64,000 nt of DNA from Dinochytrium kinnereticum (lineage: Eukaryota > Chytridiomycota > Chytridiomycetes > Chytridiales > Chytridiaceae), in the NCBI GenBank assembly GCA_027604005.1, contig JADGJT010000045.1:28410-92409 (forward strand). Reading direction: 5' to 3'. The notes below the pieces were generated by a model. The model did not search any database. It had not been told where the DNA came from and saw nothing but the letters and a program-made list of their open reading frames with translations. Position 1 is the first letter of the stretch; every line of letters starts with the position of its first letter. Both the position numbers and the translations under genes were made by a program. Positions 22,059-33,817 of this stretch are shown one piece after another.

Positions 22059-24875
22059 TTAAAGCCCAAAACTGCTCATAATGTTCAACAAATCGGACCG
22101 AAATTCGTCAGCGACCTCAACAGACTGCGGGGGATCTAGGGTTTCCAATTTCAAAGAAGTCGACGATTCTTCCTCTGCCTCAGTATCTGCTTGATAATCG
22201 TCATTGTTGGAGGCAACGGATAGCGGTGGGAGAGTCTCTCCTAAAATGAGATTCGAGTTTGTGGAGGATCGTGTTGGGGGCTTGCCGATCGTCAGAGATG
22301 GTTGGATCTGAATGGACTGTGGGAAATCATTCTGATCGATGGCCTCGTCCAATGTTTTTGAGATTGACTGAGCTAGAGACGACTGGCCTTCGTGTGGCTC
22401 CACTTCGATTTTTTCGACAGACTTCACGACAATACCATAAGCCGTCCCCATAGGACTAGAAAACACCGTCTCTGTTGTCTTTGCAGCGGGCTTTTCAATA
22501 CTTCCTCCCTGCTTATTTAGGGAAAAGCCATTCTTCGTATCCTGCTTCATACCAATTTCATCGTTAATCTCTACCCCAACCCTTTGTCTAGCTTCGATGT
22601 CTTCCTTCTCACCCACACCAGCATATTTCCCAAACAAGGGCCGAGGAGCAATCGGAACTCCATCTGCTCCATCAAACCGTTTGGCGATCAAACTAATCCT
22701 GGACGGGGTGCTGGGTAGCTGCGGCGTTGAGGGCTTAAAATGAGGCGTAGAAGTCACCGACGGCGATGTCTATGTTAAAGAAGAAGAAAATATGAATGTT
22801 AGTAAAAATCTTTGTGGCTAAAGTCTGACCATTTCAAATGACCGTCGCGCTTCGCCGACGCTACGCTTAACGGGTGATACTTCTTCCATTCGCTTCATTT
22901 TTTCTTTTTCGGATTCGACCATGCTGCTCGTTATTGAAGTGGTTTGAGGTGTGGCCTAGTTTTTTTGGTTAGTTTTTTTTTTTTTTTTTTTTTTAAAAGG
23001 CTATTTAGTCTTGTGCGATTGGCATTCCAACACTACTCAAAATTCTAACCGTTTCAAAAGATCTCCTCGCTTGACCAACACTGCGATTAACAGGCGAAAC
23101 CTCCTCCATTCGTTTCATCTTTTCCTTCTCAACCTCCACTGTACTGCTCGTCGTTTCAACCTGGTATGGCCACCGGCTAGATACCGTTTCCCTCTTTTTC
23201 GGTGTCTCCGAAGCGGTAGCTTTCCCAGCAGGCTCAATCACATCTTTTGGAATTAAGGTATTGGCCTTGAGTGTGGTAGTCCAGGTTGGCTTGGAGGGCG
23301 TGACATCTGGTGCAGGGTTTGCTTCCGCTACTTTCAACGAAGGGATTTTTGGCGCGTCTTTTACGGCTGACGGGGTGGGCTTTAGAGATTTTGCGGCATC
23401 TGCAATATTGAGAAGGGTCGAATGAGGATCGGGGTTAAGCGGCCTTGTAGTAAGGCTTCGGGGTGTCGGACCCGCTTGCGCTTTCGTCAGAGGAATTTCT
23501 AAGGGACCTGAGTCGACCTTAAGTTCGCTTGTGGATTTGTGGGGAAGGGTCTTCCCGACGCTAGTAACGCCCGAAAATACCCTAGCCGATTCTTTTTTTG
23601 ACTCATTAGAGATATTTTGCCCAGCCTTTGTGTCTGCCTCATTTTTGAAGGTGACCATTCCCTTCACGCCCTGACCGTCCTGTTCCTCTGTTTTGACCAC
23701 TTTCATGATTTTGAAGTCCGTCGACTCCTTTTCTTCAAGCTTTCTGACCATCTCACTCTCCCCCTTCAGGCCTGAACCTTTCTTTTCCTCCATCTTTAAA
23801 GTGGCTTCGGGGGACACTTTCTCACCAAGTTCCACCGTTGGCCTGGTTTCGGGCGATTCGTTGGCTCTAAGGTTCTCCGAGGTTCGAGTTGCCTTCCCAA
23901 TCAGCTCCTCATCAGCAATGCCCGTCGCTCGAGCAGCAGCACTCAAATGCGGCATCACATCAACTCCAAATTTTCTTGAATCACTACGAGGACGTCTCTC
24001 CTCTCGGGCAGTCTGCGCCTCTTCCTAAAATTATGAAAAAAAAGCGAGGGAAGAAAAAGATGGGGTCGTTAACAGAACCATCTGGAGTGAATAAGTAAGA
24101 TACGGAAGAAAGAAATTCTTACTTTAACCTCACATCCACTTCTCCTCTCCTCACCACCCGAAGACCCCCGTAGTTTACTAAACAATGAATCTCGCCAATT
24201 ATCTACCTCTGGCAACCCTTTGGTCTTCTTATGTGCTTCAGCCGGTTCTTCGGTCATCGTCGCGATCTTTTGATCCCGCCTTATCTCAGATATTTGGAGG
24301 GACAAGTTTCTGCACCTCCGTTTAAGGGTTTCAATTTCGGTAAGGAGCTCTTGCTCGCGGGTGTCGGTGCGCTCTTTGAGAGTGAAGTAGAGGTCTTTTT
24401 TTGTTATGAAAAGAAAGTAATAATGCTATTAATTGATACAAATGAAAATATTGATAATAACGTTTGAAAGTCAAAGACGATGTTATATGTAAAGAATGAG
24501 AATAGTGCCCATCCATAAAAGAAAGTCATCAAGCGCCAACATTACTAAAAGTGAACAAAAAAAAAAAAACAAAAGCCGCAAACCTTTCCAGCTTGCCTCA
24601 CTGCTCTCAAGTCCACTCGAGTTCTCCATTCCTGAAGCATACCCCACCCCACTTTCAGCAGCGCTAGCAGCAGCAGCAGGCGCCACAGCAACGGCCTGTT
24701 CCCCAGACCCAACACTCCACCGATCCAACGACCTACTCGAATCCAACGACCTCCTCATCCCAGAATCCTCTCTGACAGCAGTAACATCTAAAGGTGCAGT
24801 CGCACTCAGAGTCGGTGCGGGTGCGATGCTGGTGTAGTTGACGGGTTTACGGCGAGCCGGTTTGGGGGCCTCCAT
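22059..24875 (-). CDS. Disordered protein with coiled coil and duplicated SVGxARRSFE motif, unknown function
   Basis: The start at 24875 (MEAPKPARRKPVNYTSIAP) is the first ATG in a long, otherwise open frame. Exons in order encode a Ser/Ala-rich N-terminus; a coiled coil (DLYFTLKERTDTREQELLTE, IETLKRRCRNLSLQISEI); an acidic/basic linker (DNWRDSLFSKLRGSSGG); a 300-residue Lys/Glu/Ser/Thr-rich region; and two near-identical blocks built on EKEKMKRMEEVSPV and RSVGxARRSFE, in separate exons at 23035-23140 and 22825-22930. A related third motif SRISLIAKRFDG follows at about 22690. The C-terminal 200 residues are acidic and disordered. Exon joins in the middle are approximate. The repeated short basic helices may be binding or cytoskeletal motifs, but no family is recognised. 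Confidence 0.65.
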
Positions 24876-25096
24876 TTGTTTTGTTTTGTTTGTTTTTTGG
24901 ACAATTTCTTTTGCCTTTTTGTTTGCTTTTTTGTATTTCGCACATGTTGCTGGCTGGGGTTCAGAGGGTATCGTCGACAGTTCGATAACGGATGCATCCA
25001 CCAACTACTGCACCCAAAGATGACTCGTATTGATATTATAAACCCTTCCATTCGAGCAGCCTCAACCTCCACTGCACACGCACCGCCAATACACAA

Positions 25097-27153
25097 TCAC
25101 CCAGACATCATGTCAAACAAAACATTCGCTGCATTCTGCTCATCCCCATCACAAGCAGCAAGCACCTCAGAGACGAGGTCCCGCTCAAATCCCATTGCGA
25201 CCAGACGGCCAACAGCATCGTCACTGTCCCCTATTTCAGTGGCCACATCCTCAGAAGTGGGGTTGGGGTCTGCCTCGGCATCAGGTTCACTATCAGAGTC
25301 GAGGTAAGGCGTCGGGCCCATGATTCCATGAATGAGGATGTCGGGATTGTCTAGGATTGCCTTTTGATGGAGATGAATAGGTAGATAGATAAAGGTTAAG
25401 AACTGCAGTCATATGCTTCATTGGGCTTAAACCTCAAAAACAACTAATGTGGAGAAAACAAAAATGCGATCGAATGCTCACATCAACCAGCTCCGGCTGC
25501 GTTTCCTGCAAATCCGTGAGGTAGGGCTCGTGATCCTCCTCATAGTCGAATATAACGTCTTTCAGGCTCTGAATAATAGGATGGTTCATTAAAAAATTCC
25601 TCTTAGCCAGGTCCTGCTCCCAATTATCTTCCATTTTAGGTGGAGGCTTTTGATTACGGGATTCTATGAGACAAACATGATTAGCTTAGAATCCGTATAA
25701 CCTTAGGCAGGAAGCTTACATTCCAAAACAAAATAGAGGAAGGAAAAAAATAAAATGTACAAAAATGAAACTGACTACTCGCGAGAGAAAGCAAAAACAA
25801 ACTTTCCACTAAACTTTCTCGACTCACTCTTTGAAGCCGCACCTCCCTTTATCGAAAACCCAGGAGCAAAACTCTCCTTCCCCTTAATAGTCGCCGGAAG
25901 GTGCGCATCCACACTCGGCATTCCCTACAAAAGAATCGCATTAAACCACCATGATGTCTAGCCTTTTCCTTCAAGGCAAAAAAAAAGGCTGATAACTTTC
26001 TTGAGAATTTAATAACGGAGGCAGACATTCCCCAATTCATCTATCAACCCCAACAAAAGCAACAACAACAACAAAAAAAGAGGGGGGGGGGGGGCCATAA
26101 CAATCTCCCCAAACTCAAAAGATAAAAGAAAGCCAAAAAAGGAAAATAAAAAAACTCCACAAACCGTCATCAAATACTCTGCAGCCCGATCCGCATCATA
26201 AAAAGCCGCCTTCATCGCCGCCACAACATCTCCAGGGGAAAACCCCATGTCCGTGAGGCTCTCAACGGCTGCACTGTACTCTTTTGTGGATTCGGCTATA
26301 TATTTTTTTTTTAAAAAAAAAAGGTTGATGGAGGTTATGTAAGACCCCAAAAGTAGATGAAAAGGAAGAAAAGTTATGACAAGAAAAATCATATACGAGT
26401 CTGGGTAATATTGGCACGAATACAATATGTGAGACATCAAATAAAACGATAGAGACTGATACCACTGATTATCTGCACAGCAAAAGAGCAAAGAAAAGAA
26501 AGAAGAAAAGCGCCAACTCACGCATCTCCTCCACGCTCCCCAAAGTCAAACTCGACGAAGAAGACGAGCTCCCTAATCCCTCCCCCAAGTTCCCTCCTAG
26601 TTTCGTTTCAACATCCACTTCCGTCTCATTTTTAATGTTGAGCGTCTGTTAGGACAAAAACCGTTCAGTTGAGCCCGTCGAAAAAGAAAGAAGAAAAAAA
26701 AAAGAAAAAGGCCCTTTACCTTTGACAGTCCTATCAGTATAATATCAGACTCTTTAATCCCGCATTCACGAATTGTTTGCGAGTTTTTAAGGAATTCAGG
26801 GCCTGCGTTTCGGCAATTGATGATTATGAAGGGTTAAGCATTGGATTTCTTTCTGTTTACAAAGCGGCCTCACTACCTTCAACCATTATGACTTGCCGCT
26901 CAACGGCGTACCCCTTCTCCTCATGGACCTTTCGCTTGATGTCGAGAATCTTTTTATTCAAAGTTGGAAACAGCGGGTTTGTTACTGTTATTGCCTCAGG
27001 GATACGACAATCTGCATGTCAAAACCAACAGCACACCCTTAAAACCCATCAAGGGCCAAAGGCAAACGGAACGAACAAACCTACCGTTTCATCATCCTCA
27101 ACATCGACCGTAACCTCAACCCCTTTTCTCGCTACGATGCATTTCAACCTCAT
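25097..27153 (-). CDS. RAD23: RAD23-like UBL-UBA ubiquitin shuttle protein
   Basis: RAD23 proteins bring ubiquitinated cargo to the proteasome and stabilise XPC/Rad4. The UBL starts at the ATG at 27153 (MRLKCIVARKGVEVTVDVED) and continues through spliced exons: LNKKILDIKRKVHEEKGYAV, ERQVIMVEG, EFLKNSQTIRECGIKESDII. A Ser/acidic linker leads to UBA1, AAVESLTDMGFSPGDVVAAM then AAFYDADRAAEYLMT. The region LMNHPIIQSLKDVIFDYEED to LQETQPELVD sits where the XPC-binding domain lies. UBA2 at the C-terminus is AVGRLVAMGFERDLVSEVLA and CDGDEQNAANVLFDMMSG. Introns are numerous, and one near 26080 contains a G10-12 run. The central domain is divergent, so another UBL-UBA protein is possible, but the UBL-UBA1-UBA2 order favours RAD23. 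Confidence 0.75.
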
Positions 27154-29053
27154 CCCGCGCAAAAGCAAGTCAGCATGCTTCCATTCCACCTTTCCAAAAA
27201 AAAATAAAAAATTGGCCAACAAATGCTTTTGGCTGGGCAGGCCACCGTTTGTAGGTCTTCATGGACTCCAAAGCAAGACGTTTCGAAAGGACTTCAATCT
27301 TTTTCACGCCATGAATCTGCTCATTCTTCTACAAAAGCTTTTATAACTCCCACCACCATTTACGATAACATGTTGTCGCCCACTTTATGTGTTGGCTTCA
27401 TCGCCATCAACTTTATCCATCTTTTAACATCTTTGGAGGCTTCTATATTTGCGGTTTGTGAACCCTTTTACATGCTTGTTCAAAAAACGTCTTAACGAGG
27501 TTCAACAAATCACAAGGCGGCGGTAACCGTCCCTTCACTTCTTTGACGTTGCAAAGGGTGAGTTTGGACTGTGGAGCGAATGTTGTCCCGCTGATCGTAC
27601 GAACCCTTCTCGCAGGAAAAAAAAAACGCGTAAGTCTACAAATACTAGAACAATAATAGCAGAGAATCTACTGTTTACAATACATTTGAAGCAATAATGC
27701 TGCCAAAGGCATGATGAATAAGGGAGGGAGAGTATCAACCAGACGGTGCATAGACAGAGAGTAGAGAGGATTGTGAAACGGGTCAAAAGAGACAGGAGAG
27801 AGGAGAGTAGGTAGAAAGGGGTAGAAGAGAGAGAATAAGGGCAAGGCAGGGATGTTGTCTACTAAGACAACCAACTCTGCTTGCCACAACGACTCTCTCA
27901 ACTCATCATCCCATCAACAACACTCTACCCATTATCCATCAACACCATTCCCTCCCTCCTCCTCCTCCCCCTGTTCATCCAATCCCCGACACCGTGCCCT
28001 TCCACCCCCACATGGTGGACGCGCTGATTAGCCCGCCGCAGCAGCAGGGGAAGAAAGGAGCGATCATAACTGAGAAGTTGATTTTGAGCGGAAAGTGGGG
28101 CATTGTGATGACCTTGTTGAGGAACAGTTTTAACGTTCAGTCTGGTTTACTTTGATGTCCTTTTTGTTTTTGGTGAGGCAGATTGTGATCAATGTTTTAT
28201 TGAAGCCCATGCATGTGTGCTGTTTTTTTCAAGTGCGTTATCATTATTGAGAATGGAAACAATAGTGTTGTTCTTATTTTGCTCCGCAAGTAAAGAAATT
28301 AGTAAACCGATGGGCAACTTGTAAAAACAAAACAAGAAAAACCACAGTTTGAAAGAGAATTGCTCAGTGTTGGCTTAAGGGTGTGAAAGGGAGGAGAACA
28401 ACGAGAATGGTGCTCTCGGTGAAGAATGAAAATAGAGTCCTACAGAGTTTTTCCAGATAGCTACAAACTCATGTACCTTTCACTTTGAGTATTTCTCATA
28501 GTTGAAAGGTAAGCCCATAATAAACACAGATGAGAGGATTTCTCATAATAGTTGAAAAAAGTCTTAGTAGATGCTGGGGAAGTGAAGGAAATCATAGTAA
28601 TAATCACATAATAATTAATAATCATTAACGAGCAACAGCCAAATAAATATTCACATTTTCATTTGCTCACGCATCAAACAAGTTGAAATAATTTAATAAT
28701 AATACTTGATAATACATATTAATAAAATAAAAATACATATGTACTACTACATACATGAATAAATAAATAATGTCTGGTGGCGGCTTCTCTTCAGATACTA
28801 AATTTAAATTCAATTAATTAATATTAATAAAAAGAATCATCATCCAATTATAATTCAGTTATTTATCAAAACACAAGTGCGCCCAATCAGAGCTCACAGA
28901 ATGCACCCTCTGGACGCCACAGCCCCACGCTTGTCCCACCCTCGTCCCACCCAGCCGCAAGGTCATCCCCCCCCCCAACCCAAAGTAAAATAAAAAGAAA
29001 GAAAGAAACCTTCCCTCCCTCCCAACCACCAAAAAGAAAGAAAGACTACCAAC
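27154..29053. other. Gene-poor AT-rich region with one unexplained open frame
   Basis: About 1.9 kb. The left part should hold the RAD23 promoter. From 27.85 to 28.15 kb there is a plus-strand frame open for about 100 codons, ending at 28154-28156, with its only good ATG at 28012 (MVDALISPPQQQGKKGAII). From 28.2 to 28.86 kb the sequence is AT-rich with AATAAT runs, and from 28.87 kb it becomes C-rich, as expected upstream of the DOMON gene. A poly-C run lies at about 28968. Confidence 0.5.
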
Positions 29054-29847
29054 ATGCTCCTCACCTCAACCCTCCTCGCCCTCGTCGTCGCCGCCGCCTC
29101 TCCCTCCCTGGCCGCAGTCGCAACCGCCGATGGCTCCATCACCTACTCGGCCGTCCTGAGCGGCTCCACTGTTCAGATCACCATCAAGGGTCCCGTTGCC
29201 GCTGATGGGTACATTGCCTTGGGCATCCCGAATCAGAGTGCCCCTGTGATGGCTGGCGCGGACATGTATGTGGCTTACCCGATGAGCTCGGGGGCCACGG
29301 TCATTGAGGGTGCGGGTGCCAACACTGGGTCAAAGAACTTTGCCGCGTCCTCCACCAGCACCATCTCGGTTGTCACGGCTTCGTCGTGTGACGGGTACTT
29401 CGTGTTGATTGGGAGTGGTGCCCCTCTCTCTCTCTCTCTCTCTCTCTCAAACACGTACCCCCCCTTCCCTCATGCATTCACTAACCACCCGGTATCCCCC
29501 CCCCCCCACTCCACAAAATCAAAAATAAAACAGGCTACGCCAACGGCATCCTCACTGCCGTGTTCACGCGCCCAGTGACGGGCGGGACAGGCCTGACGGT
29601 GGCTGACGGCCAGATGGCATTCCTGTGGGCTACGGGCAAGATGGGAGCCTCAGGACCCACCAAGCACACGGCAAAGGGGGTGATTCGAGGCAACATTGTT
29701 GGAGCTTCCACTGGGGCTGGAGTGCCTGTGACGACCACACCCGCCACGGGAACCAAGCCTAGCGGAGCTGGAGCTGGAGTTGCGGGAGGTTGGGGGGCTG
29801 CTGTTGCTGGTGTTGCAGCGGCAGGTGTTGCAGCGCTGTTTGCTTGA
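29054..29847 (+). CDS. Secreted DOMON heme-domain protein, predicted GPI anchor (paralogue 1)
   Basis: Two exons (29054-29417, 29534-29847) give 225 residues. The N-terminus is a signal peptide (MLLTSTLLALVVAAASPSLA). The DOMON-type core has ITYSAVLSGSTVQITIKGP, GYIALGIPN, MAGADMYVAYP, a C-terminal half starting YANGILTAVFTRPVTG, and MAFLWATGKMGASGPTKH. Met66 and His166 sit where cytochrome b-type DOMON domains, such as that of cellobiose dehydrogenase, place their axial ligands; His166 is the only His in the protein. A Thr/Pro/Gly-rich stalk and a hydrophobic end (AGVAAAGVAALFA) suggest a GPI signal. The phase-1 intron contains (CT)n and poly-C runs. It is likely an extracellular surface electron-transfer heme protein; heme binding is inferred. 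Confidence 0.82.
29425..29450 (+). repeat. (CT)n microsatellite in the DOMON-1 intron
   Basis: A CT dinucleotide run of about 12 units follows closely after the 5' splice site at 29418. A poly-C run near 29500 follows it. Either could vary between strains. Confidence 0.85.
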
Positions 29848-31010
29848 TGATGGGGATGGTGGTTGAAAAGCGGCTGTGGGATCTGGTCCTTTTTTTTTGC
29901 TTATCTTTTTTCTTTTTCTTCTTGCTGTTTCTGTGTATGGTTGTTCCAATTTCATGTTTTTTTGTTTTCTTTTTCTTTTCTTCTGTTTGTTACCATCATT
30001 TCCAACCAAATATCATCAATCAGTCCAATCCCTTCTTCACTTCAATATAACTGATCATGTCCATGCAAGCGTAAATGATGTTTATCCTCTCTGCCCAGGG
30101 ATGCTGATCAGTCGTTAATGTTGTTGAGAGGAAGATGAAAGAAGAAGAATTAACTGAATAATGATTGACGCGGAAGTGGATAAAATAATGCAGGGAATAA
30201 TAATAATAAAAATACTAAAAATGATGATATTGACAATTGATTGATTGATTATTATCGTATAATTAATAATAATGTAAAGGGGATGGGGGGGAAAGAAGAA
30301 TCAAATTATTTATTTATTTTATTATTATAGTATTTGTTCAGGGCAGTATTATTAATATTTACATATGTATTCAAAAGTAACAACAATAATAATGTTATAA
30401 AATGCGATTATTAAAGACTGTAATTTATCATCAGGGACAAGCATAATATTAATAATAATAAAAATAAAATAAAATTAAATATTACATAAATGGGAATGCA
30501 TCAATAATAACAAAATAAGGTTCTTGCTGTGTGAGGGTGGGTGGGTGGTGCAAGCGAGTAGGCAGGTCACACAGTGATCCAGGGTGTGACAGCAGTGTCT
30601 CTGTTTTTTAGTTTTATTATTGTTGCCCTCCCTCCATCCCTCCATCCATCCCTCCATCCCTGCGATACGATTACCATTCATTGATAATTATCATCACCAT
30701 CACCAGTGCTCGATCCTCACCACACACACTCAACACCATCCCATCCCTTCCCTTCCCTCCCTCCAATCCCTCCATCCCATCCAACCCATCCAATGCATTC
30801 GGACGGAATAACACTCACTCATATTATTTATTTATTGATTTATCTATAATCTGATATCTGCTTCTTACAACTTTTATTATTGTTATTATGTAACATACAA
30901 TAAACAATATAAATAATACCTGCTCTATTGCTCCCTTCTCCCTCCCTTCTCCCTCCCTCATCCCCTACCTAAACACACTACCTACCCCAAACCACCACCA
31001 CCATCAAACC
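29848..31010. other. AT-rich intergenic region with pyrimidine repeats
   Basis: About 1.2 kb between DOMON genes 1 and 2. It has ATA/AAT runs (30195-30480), a CCCT/ATCC imperfect repeat at about 30626-30662, and another CCCTTC/CCAT-rich stretch at 30730-30800. The last 100 bp are C/CT-rich and run into the next start codon. No gene is seen. Confidence 0.6.
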
Positions 31011-32171
31011 ATGCTCTCAATCCCCTCCCTCCTCCTCCTGGCACTCTCAACCCTCTCCGTCCTCCCCACCCAAACAGCCGCCTCCTTCTCAGCATCCGGC
31101 TTCACCTTCTCAGGCACCGCAAACCCCGCCTCAAACGACGTCCAGATCACCATCCAGTCCTCTTCCCTTCAACCCGGTCGCTGGGTCGGTCTGGGCATCA
31201 ATGATCAGCCAGACATGGCCGGCGCTGACATGTTCTTGGTCCTTGTTGGGACCGATGGGGCCGTCAGGTTGATGGAGTATTCTGGGAGGAGTGGTGGATT
31301 GAATGCGCCCGTCGGCGCTGCCGCCTCTTTGGGCGCTTCTGGTGAGTTGTGAGAGTGAGTGGAGGTCATGCCCTGCGAGTTGGGAGTTGCGAGCAGACCG
31401 AGCTATTCTTACTGCGAGCGAAGCGAGCCATTCTTACTGCGAGCGAAGCGAGCTTTGATTCCCTCTGCAAGCTATTTTTACTGCGAGCGAAGCGAGCTTT
31501 GATTCCCTCTGCGAGCAGAGCGAGCTATTCTTTCTGTACAATTTTATTCCCTCTATGTACACAATTCCACTCTCGATCCATAACTGCTGGCTTGCGATCG
31601 CATTCCACAATGTGCATGCTCTTTACTCCATCCACCATTTCCTCTTGCTCACCTCTTTCATACCAAAAACAAAACAGCGTTCAACAACGGCGACCTCTCG
31701 GTGACCTTCCGACTCCCCGCCACCCTCCCCTCAGGTCGTTCCGTCGCAAACGCCCCAGCCTACCTCTGGGGCACAGGGCCCCTCTCCGGCTCAACCCCTC
31801 TCCGTCACTCTGACCGTGGATTCGGTTCAAACCTCGTCTCCGCCGTCGCCCCTCCTCCCCCTCCTCCCCCTCCTCCCGCCCCTTCCACCTCCACCGCTGC
31901 ACCCGCTCCAGCCTCCTCGTCCTCCGCCGCTGCTCCGTCTCCGTCAACGGCCACTGCCTCGACGACGGCTCGATCGGCCACGGCTACGGCCACCCTTCCT
32001 GTTACGGTTGGGGCCAGTGTGACCGCGTCGGCGAATGTCGTTCCCACCACCACGTCGGTTGTGGTTGGCACGACTACTGCGTCCAAACCCTCGAGGGCTG
32101 GGAAGGGTGCTGTGGCGTCGTCGATGGGGGCTGTGATGGTCGCGGCTTTGGTGGCCGTGTTTGCTTTCTAG
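31011..32171 (+). CDS. Secreted DOMON heme-domain protein, predicted GPI anchor (paralogue 2)
   Basis: Two exons (31011-31341, 31678-32171) give 274 residues. The signal peptide is MLSIPSLLLLALSTLSVLPT. The core shows FTFSGTANPASNDVQITI, GRWVGLGIND, DMAGADMFLVLVG, and after the intron AFNNGDLSVTFRLPATLPSG and YLWGTGPLSGSTPLRHSDRG. Met69 and His154 occupy the axial-ligand positions of DOMON hemes. The stalk is longer than in its paralogues, with a nine-proline run followed by Ser/Thr/Ala-rich sequence likely to be O-glycosylated, and the end SMGAVMVAALVAVFAF looks like a GPI signal. The intron lies at the same place and phase as in paralogues 1 and 3 but is longer and carries a minisatellite. 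Confidence 0.82.
31390..31530 (+). repeat. Minisatellite based on gcgagcgaagcgagc inside the DOMON-2 intron
   Basis: Within the 336-nt intron, the block actgcgagcgaagcgagc occurs three times (near 31411, 31436 and 31480). Degenerate copies flank it (gcgagcagaccgagc at 31389, gcgagcagagcgagc at 31511). Spacers ttctt and tttgattccctctgc recur between the copies. The block itself contains a direct repeat of gcgagc. Confidence 0.85.
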
Positions 32172-33817
32172 ATGATGAAATTATTTTTTTTTCTTTCTCT
32201 TTCTTTCCTTCTTTCTTTTCACTTGTTGATTCTCTTTCTTTCCGTGTATCTTTTTTTTTCCTTTCTTCTTCTTCTTCTTTTTCAATATCCTTTTCTCCTC
32301 TTTTTTCTTCCCAGCAATCGCGTCTCTTTTGCGCGCCAGACCATCACAAAAATGGTCTTGCCTCCTTTTCTCCTTTCTTTTTTTTTTTTTTCTTCTTCTC
32401 TGTTCGGTAGCGTTCTGGCTTCTCCCAGTCATCCGATTCCTCTATGCTGTTTGTACCTCTCCTTTGCTCTCTCAAACAAGAACCTCTTCCTTCCTTTCCA
32501 GATCTACGTGAACCCTCTGGTTTCCCATGAGCGTACCTCTTCAAGAGAGAAATGGGGAGATTTGATTTGATGTTGGGGGAACCCAGTGGTCGGTCTCCTT
32601 CACGTTTCCTCTTCTTTCTTTCTTTCTTTCTTTTTTCTTTTTTGAAAGTCCGTCCATCTTTGCTTGGTGATAAGAACCTCTTCTTTCTTTCTTTCTTTTT
32701 TTTTTCTTCTTTCATTTTTGTTCACTTTAATGGGTGGTACAAGTAAATACAGATTGGCCAGGATTGCGTTTTTCTTTTGTTTTGTTTTCACACCATCTTC
32801 TTCTGCCTTGTTGATGAAGAAACAAATATGAAAAAGTAAGATATACCAACGGAAAGAATCCTACGATAGCCATTAAAAGAAAGGGAGGTTTCTATTCCCC
32901 CGGTTCTCTTTTACGATGAAATCAAATACAAACCGGTCGGCATAATGCTCCAGCGAAAGAGCTTGACGACGGTTGCGTGATATATGCCCAAGTGTACCTC
33001 CATCCATCCTCTCATCCACACCGCGATCTCTGTCACCAGGATCTTTAAAAACCTTTCAAACAGGGAACTCTTTACATGGTTTACATGAGGGAGGGGGGGG
33101 GGGAGGGGAAGGCATTCTTTTTGGTATGTTGTTTGATGAGAGGACTGTAAAACGGGGGGGAGTCAGACTGGTTTGGTTGTATGCTGGACCTTGACCGTCT
33201 GACCTGCAAGCGCCAAAACTGCAATCGGCGCAAGTTTTTCCATTATCACTAAAAAGAACGAGCGTCAAAAGTCGCCGCAAACCTTAAATAAAAAATCAGT
33301 CGCCTCATTGTTATGTCCACTCTTCACGTATCGTCCAATCAACAAGGTCTAAACTCCACCAACCACTCAACAATAACCTAAACCAAAAAAAAAAAAGGCC
33401 AGCCTAATAATCCTCAACGATCACATCATAAAAAAAAAGATATACATATCAGGGAAATCCCCTTCCCCACTGTAAACGAAGAACAACGCGGTGATTGCCG
33501 CCATCCCATTCACACGACCCAAACAAAGGTAAGCTGGGTGGGATTTTCCACCGTTGTGATTTCCAAACAAAGCTGCACGCAACGAAAGAGGGGTCGCCGT
33601 CCGCAATCCGATCGTAAACGCGAATCCACTTGCAGAATGTGTTGGGATTGTCGTTAACAATGGGCCTGGATCGCATAGAAAAGTCGGCTCTGTCGGAGTC
33701 GGAGTGCCAACCCTCCCACGATTCAATCAAATTTGTCAAACCTCCACCCGCCCTCTCACCCCAACTCAACATCCACCAACATCCTTCTTCTCCCAACCCA
33801 CCCACACCCAAAGCACA
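32172..33817. other. Polypyrimidine-rich intergenic region
   Basis: About 1.65 kb between DOMON genes 2 and 3. From 32185 to 32720 the plus strand is dominated by T/C runs (tttctttcttt type). Open frames there are low in complexity on both strands. At 33421-33726 two minus-strand frames overlap in different phases, and neither resembles a known family. The last 100 bp are C-rich, as upstream of the other two DOMON genes. Confidence 0.55.
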
